Below are positions 38,232 to 42,203 of a DNA stretch of 42,203 bases, in pieces (position 1 is the first letter of the stretch; each line of letters starts with the position of its first letter). A model generated the notes under the pieces. The model had not been told where the DNA came from, searched no databases, and saw only the letters and a program-made list of their open reading frames with translations. Both the position numbers and the translations under genes were made by a program. Location: the NCBI GenBank assembly GCA_014376935.1, contig JACMQO010000010.1, positions 1 through 42,203 on the forward strand, given 5' to 3'. The stretch comes from Bdellovibrio sp. (lineage in GTDB: Bacteria > Bdellovibrionota > Bdellovibrionia > Bdellovibrionales > Bdellovibrionaceae).

Positions 38232-39756
38232 TTTTCCGTTGTTTTCTTGAAGACTTTGCTACCTTTTTATTCGCTTTTTTATCGGCGTATAAGGTTTTTT
38301 TGCTGGTGTCGTTTTTAGTTTGCTCTTGTTTTACTTCTCCGGGAATCACCAGTTTAGAACCTGAACGTACTTTTGATTTACGGGATAAGCGATTGATTTT
38401 TTTTAATTCTAAAACCGTCACGCTATATTTTTCAGCGATTGAAGCTAAAGAATCACCCGGCTGTACGATGTAAAAGTTTTTAGATCCACCCGACACCGCC
38501 GCAGCTAGCTCGGGACGCTTTTCTTTTAATGGCGTACGATCTGGTACAAAAATATTTTGGCCTAATTTAAGTTTTCTTTTACGAGGAAAATCATTGATAT
38601 CACGTAAGTAAGCGACATTTGTTCTAAACTTTCTAGCAACCGACGCGAACGTGTCACCGCGCTTAATTTTGTAAGTTTGAATTTCGTCGCTATCGGCCAC
38701 GTATTCAGCTTTATCAACGAAACTATCTTGCGCCGCTTTCATGGCCACTTCAAAACTACCCGCTGGAATACGTAATCCCAACGTGTTCGCTGAATCTAAC
38801 GGTGCGATCTCGCCTTTAAATTTTGGATTTAAAGCTTTGAAATCTTCGTAGTTGTAATTCATTTTTTCGGCCATAACACGTAAGTTCACCGGTTGGTTCA
38901 CGGTCACATGGTCAAATTCAATCGGAGCCATGTAATCGATGCCGTCAAATCCGTACTTGTCTGGATTTTTAGCGATCAACTTAGCCGCGATGTATTTCGG
39001 TACGTAATCATCTGTTTCACGCGGTAACGCTTTTTTATTTCTGATTAGCTCCCAGAAATCGTTCGTTTTATATTTCTTTGTTACTTTTAAAACACGGCCC
39101 TCACCCACGTTGTAGGCGGCCATTGATAAGTACCAAGAATTAAACATGCCGTATAAATCTTTAAAGTATTCAGATGCCGCTTGCGTTGATAAAACGGGAT
39201 CGCGTCGCTCATCGACAAGTTGATCAATTTTTAGTTTATAACGTTTACCCGTTCCGCGAATAAATTGCCAGTACCCCACCGCTGATGCATGACTGAAAGC
39301 TTGCGGAGAAAAACCGGATTCAATCAAAGCGATGTAAAAAAGATCTTCAGGTAATTTATTATCACGTAAAACTTTTTTCATTAAAGCTTCGTAGCGTGTT
39401 GAACGTAATAAATAACGTTCCATATGCGGACGACCACGACCTTGGAAGTAGTTAATCCATTTTTCAACGTGCGCATTAATTTCAGTCGGAATGATTTCAA
39501 GTTCTTCAGACTCGACCGTTTTATTTTCTGTTAAATCTGAAACCCGAAATTGCGCGGGTTCTTCAGCCGTCACGTCGTGAGCCGGATTACCTGCGGCGAT
39601 CGCGGCCGCATTTGCAGGGCCTGTTGGATTTGAAGTGGCCGTTGCGCCTTCGATGGCCATAGGTTTCATCGCGCAGCTTGATAAATAACCAACAGTCGAT
39701 AATAGAATAAGTAGAACCGAAATATTATGTCTCACTACAACTCCAGCGTTAAACAC
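38194..39756 (-). CDS. mltD: Membrane-bound lytic murein transglycosylase D-like, SLT plus two LysM domains
   Basis: Lipobox LSSCAMKP; ALIESGFSPQAFSHASAVGYWQFIRGTGKRYKLKIDQLVDERRDP; LysM YKIKRGDTFASVARKF and YIVQPGDSLASIAEKYSV. Confidence 0.9.
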   Translation of the reverse strand: MFNAGVVVRHNISVLLILLSTVGYLSSCAMKPMAIEGATATSNPTGPANAAAIAAGNPAHDVTAEEPAQFRVSDLTENKTVESEELEIIPTEINAHVEKWINYFQGRGRPHMERYLLRSTRYEALMKKVLRDNKLPEDLFYIALIESGFSPQAFSHASAVGYWQFIRGTGKRYKLKIDQLVDERRDPVLSTQAASEYFKDLYGMFNSWYLSMAAYNVGEGRVLKVTKKYKTNDFWELIRNKKALPRETDDYVPKYIAAKLIAKNPDKYGFDGIDYMAPIEFDHVTVNQPVNLRVMAEKMNYNYEDFKALNPKFKGEIAPLDSANTLGLRIPAGSFEVAMKAAQDSFVDKAEYVADSDEIQTYKIKRGDTFASVARKFRTNVAYLRDINDFPRKRKLKLGQNIFVPDRTPLKEKRPELAAAVSGGSKNFYIVQPGDSLASIAEKYSVTVLELKKINRLSRKSKVRSGSKLVIPGEVKQEQTKNDTSKKTLYADKKANKKVAKSSRKQRKIATAKEVASSKE

Positions 39757-39857
39757 TAAGGGTATAAACCATTCGCAAACTTATCAATTTTTCTTACTAG
39801 AAAATGGACTATTTTCTGCGAAAAACCTGGACCTTTGTCGTAGCTATCTGTTAATTG

Positions 39858-41861
39858 CTAGTTATTATCGCTAGCCTTCAGATCCGCATCAATTTCTGCC
39901 GCTAATTTTCGAAGTTTTTCTAATTCAGCGTTGGTCGTTTTTGATTCGACAATATTCTTCTGAACCGCATCCGGAGCAAACCCCAAAAGTTGAAAATAAT
40001 CAAAAGAAGACGACATGCGCGCTAAAAACTTTTCTTTTAATTTAAATGGAATTCTATCGGTGACGCTTGACCACTCTTGATTCGCGGTTCGCTGCCCACT
40101 GAGGTAGGCGGCCAACGTGTAAATTAAATTCACACCTTCCGCCCCCACTTGCCGGTAATTATTTTCTGACAAATTCTTCGTTAGAAGTTTCATCTTTTGC
40201 GCAATCATCAAGTTCAACTGCGGATCTTGATTTAACATTTTAAACTGCTTGAAAAAATAAACCAGCATGGCCACTAAAGATAAAGCAAAAGCGACTAAGT
40301 AAATGCCGTATCGAAATTGCGGCGTGATTAATGAAGCTTCTGGAATTTCTAATTGGGCTTGCGGTTGAAACGCCACGGATTTTCCGCCGGCGGGTGTCGC
40401 AATGTCGGCGCCTGTCGTGCCCGACGTTGCATTGGCCCCTGGTAGTGCTTTCGTGATGGTCAACTTCAGTGGCTCGGTCATTTTTGAAATATATTTTTTC
40501 TGTTGCGGATCAAAGTGCGAAAAATCAATCGCAGGAATGGTGATGTCACCTTCTTTGCGTGGAATCAGCAGCACTTCAAATTCTTTGTAACTTTGTCCAT
40601 TTTTAAAAAACTTGGCTTCACTTTTCGTATCAAAGACTTCTAATCCTTCAGGCCATTGAATATTCGGCAGATCAATTAACTTCGCGTTGCCCGTTCCTTC
40701 AAAGCGAATTTTAACCGAAAACGGCTGATGAGCCGGGAATTGTGTGCCGTCAGTTTTAATACTGACTTCAAACGAACCCACCGCGCCCGAAAAATTTCTA
40801 GGTTTCCCTTCGTTCGGCAATGGTAAAACTTTAATCGCGACACGCTTAGAATTTTTAGTCCATTCGTGTGATTCACCCCATCCAAATTGGGTCGGCATGC
40901 GGGTGCGTGCTTTAATTCTAAATTCATCGATGATCGCGGTTCCCGCTTTGATGGGGAATAAAGCATGACTTGCTAGTAACGCTTTTTGATAATTTACGCC
41001 GTTCACGATTTCAGGAATAAATTGCAGACTTGGAACCTCTTCGACAATTTCTTTCCAAAATCCTTTTAGATCAGGAAATTTAGCACGATCTAAAGATTCG
41101 ATTTGGCCTTTCACGTATATATACCAGTTCGCCGTGATCTGCTGCCCTTCATAAACTTCTTTTTGATCTAAATCTAAATACACAAAAAAAGCTTCGTTCG
41201 TATTCAAATCAGGAATTGTTTTCGATTCAACCTGTTGGCGCGCACCGCCTCCTAAACCGCCGCCACCGCCCCGGCGCATTTGATCAAATATTCTTTCTTT
41301 TTCTTTTAACAGCTGAGTGAAAATATCATTTTCATCGGCAAATGGATCATTCTGATCATCAAATCCCGGTGGCAACTGTGCGCCACCGCCACGACTGCGG
41401 GCCCGGGGCTGTTGCTGCTGCTTTTGCGCTTGACCACGAAACTTTTCATCCACTGAAATCGTGATCGGCTGAGTTTTAAATGTTTTGCCGTTAATCGGAA
41501 CATCAATCACCGGAATAATAAATTGACCTTCTTTTTGCGGCGACAACATAAAATTAAAAGATTGCGCAACTGATTTTGTAAAATCACTTTTACCATTCAC
41601 GATACTCATGCGTGTCGATGATGATTTACCGTCAGACCATGAATTTAATAATTCAAGCCCCGTTAACGTCGGAAGCTTTATCACAACATCATCAAAATCA
41701 TCGTTGGCTTGCACCAGAATAGACAAGGTGAACGAATCACCAATACCCAATTGGTTACGATCAACGCTTGTTTTCACCTGCGCGTTGAAATCTGCAGCGT
41801 AGGCCGCGAACGAACTTAGAAACAAAAATACGAAAGCTATGTAATTACCAATCTTTTTCAT
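39858..41861 (-). CDS. batD: BatD-family (Bacteroides aerotolerance-like) membrane protein
   Basis: Signal peptide MKKIGNYIAFVFLFLSSFAAYAADF from 41861 (ORF track start 41930 overlaps the upstream gene); NRNQLGIGDSFTLSI-type oxygen-tolerance repeats, C-terminal TM. One residue pattern paraphrased: sequence reads VDRNQLGIGDSFTLSI. Confidence 0.82.
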   Translation of the reverse strand: MKKIGNYIAFVFLFLSSFAAYAADFNAQVKTSVDRNQLGIGDSFTLSILVQANDDFDDVVIKLPTLTGLELLNSWSDGKSSSTRMSIVNGKSDFTKSVAQSFNFMLSPQKEGQFIIPVIDVPINGKTFKTQPITISVDEKFRGQAQKQQQQPRARSRGGGAQLPPGFDDQNDPFADENDIFTQLLKEKERIFDQMRRGGGGGLGGGARQQVESKTIPDLNTNEAFFVYLDLDQKEVYEGQQITANWYIYVKGQIESLDRAKFPDLKGFWKEIVEEVPSLQFIPEIVNGVNYQKALLASHALFPIKAGTAIIDEFRIKARTRMPTQFGWGESHEWTKNSKRVAIKVLPLPNEGKPRNFSGAVGSFEVSIKTDGTQFPAHQPFSVKIRFEGTGNAKLIDLPNIQWPEGLEVFDTKSEAKFFKNGQSYKEFEVLLIPRKEGDITIPAIDFSHFDPQQKKYISKMTEPLKLTITKALPGANATSGTTGADIATPAGGKSVAFQPQAQLEIPEASLITPQFRYGIYLVAFALSLVAMLVYFFKQFKMLNQDPQLNLMIAQKMKLLTKNLSENNYRQVGAEGVNLIYTLAAYLSGQRTANQEWSSVTDRIPFKLKEKFLARMSSSFDYFQLLGFAPDAVQKNIVESKTTNAELEKLRKLAAEIDADLKASDNN

Positions 41862-42203
41862 TTTTATTTTCTTTTCTTTCTTTTTTCTCGAAGTTAGCGC
41901 GAATTTTTTGCTCTTGGTTTTTAAGTTCACCCAAGATTTTTTTCACATCACCTTCGCTCAGCTGGTCACCTTGAAAAGGGCGCGGTTTGTATTTCGGACT
42001 ATTTTGGGCTTCTTTAGGATCTTTTTTATCCTTTTCATCTTTGCCGTCTTTGTCTTCTTTTTTCTCTTGGTCTTTATCTTTTTGATCTTTATTGTCTTTG
42101 CCGTCTTTCGATTTATCGTCAGATTTTCCGTCTTTATTTTTTTGGTCCGAATCTTTCTTATCGCCATCTTTAGATTGGTCTGAAGAATTTGACTGAATTA
42201 ATA
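41845..42203 (-). CDS. C-terminal part of a BatC-like protein with Lys/Asp-rich linker (5' truncated by window edge)
   Basis: Minus-strand frame open from the window edge: ...DQSKDGDKKDSDQKNKDGKSDDKSKDG...NSPKYKPRPFQGDQLSEGDVKKILGELKNQEQKIRANFEKKERKENKNEKDW*; missed by the ORF track, which lists the wrong frame 41958-42167. Confidence 0.75.
   Translation of the reverse strand, partial: LIQSNSSDQSKDGDKKDSDQKNKDGKSDDKSKDGKDNKDQKDKDQEKKEDKDGKDEKDKKDPKEAQNSPKYKPRPFQGDQLSEGDVKKILGELKNQEQKIRANFEKKERKENKNEKDW

Noticed and set aside
41958-42167. ORF 41958-42167 (-), Lys/Arg/Ile-rich
   Set aside because: Shadow frame of the real BatC-like frame, which is open through to 41845 and gives a coherent Asp/Lys-rich linker plus conserved C-terminus.
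1-42203. CRISPR arrays, tRNA or rRNA genes
   Set aside because: No regularly spaced direct repeats and no tRNA/rRNA signatures noticed in intergenic gaps on either strand; not checked with a program.

Overview
Chromosomal window with a Bdellovibrio-like gene complement (lineage inferred from protein flavour only). Most of it is housekeeping: nrdJ, an iscS-like desulfurase plus IscA-type carrier, tyrS, rny, a 5-FTHF cyclo-ligase, zapA, ftsY, smc, ppdK, glyS, an Mrp ATPase, an ABC-F ATPase, mltD-like, and a batC(partial)/batD pair. The strongest non-coding signal is the ~680-bp gap 37210-37886. It holds a canonical c-di-GMP-I (GEMM-I) aptamer at ~37655-37726 with no downstream ORF and its own strong intrinsic terminator (37815-37855). 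This architecture resembles the 'merRNA' reported from Bdellovibrio. About 270 nt upstream lies a second compact RNA-like module (37381-37498): a three-way junction with two abutting GCAA-capped hairpins and a mutually exclusive long-range helix, which I cannot assign to a known family. Other notable items: a 751-bp element bounded by 51-bp 94%-identical inverted repeats around a small HNH-family-like N-terminal ORF; a tpx remnant that has lost its peroxidatic-Cys segment; an intrinsic terminator embedded in the 5' coding region of the gene after smc; an acyltransferase-like plus haem-oxygenase-like pair among signalling genes; a degenerate HD-GYP response regulator; and a [2Fe-2S] ferredoxin with an Asn/Gln-rich tail. 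No tRNA, rRNA or CRISPR was seen. All family calls come from reading motifs by eye; no searches or folding programs were run.
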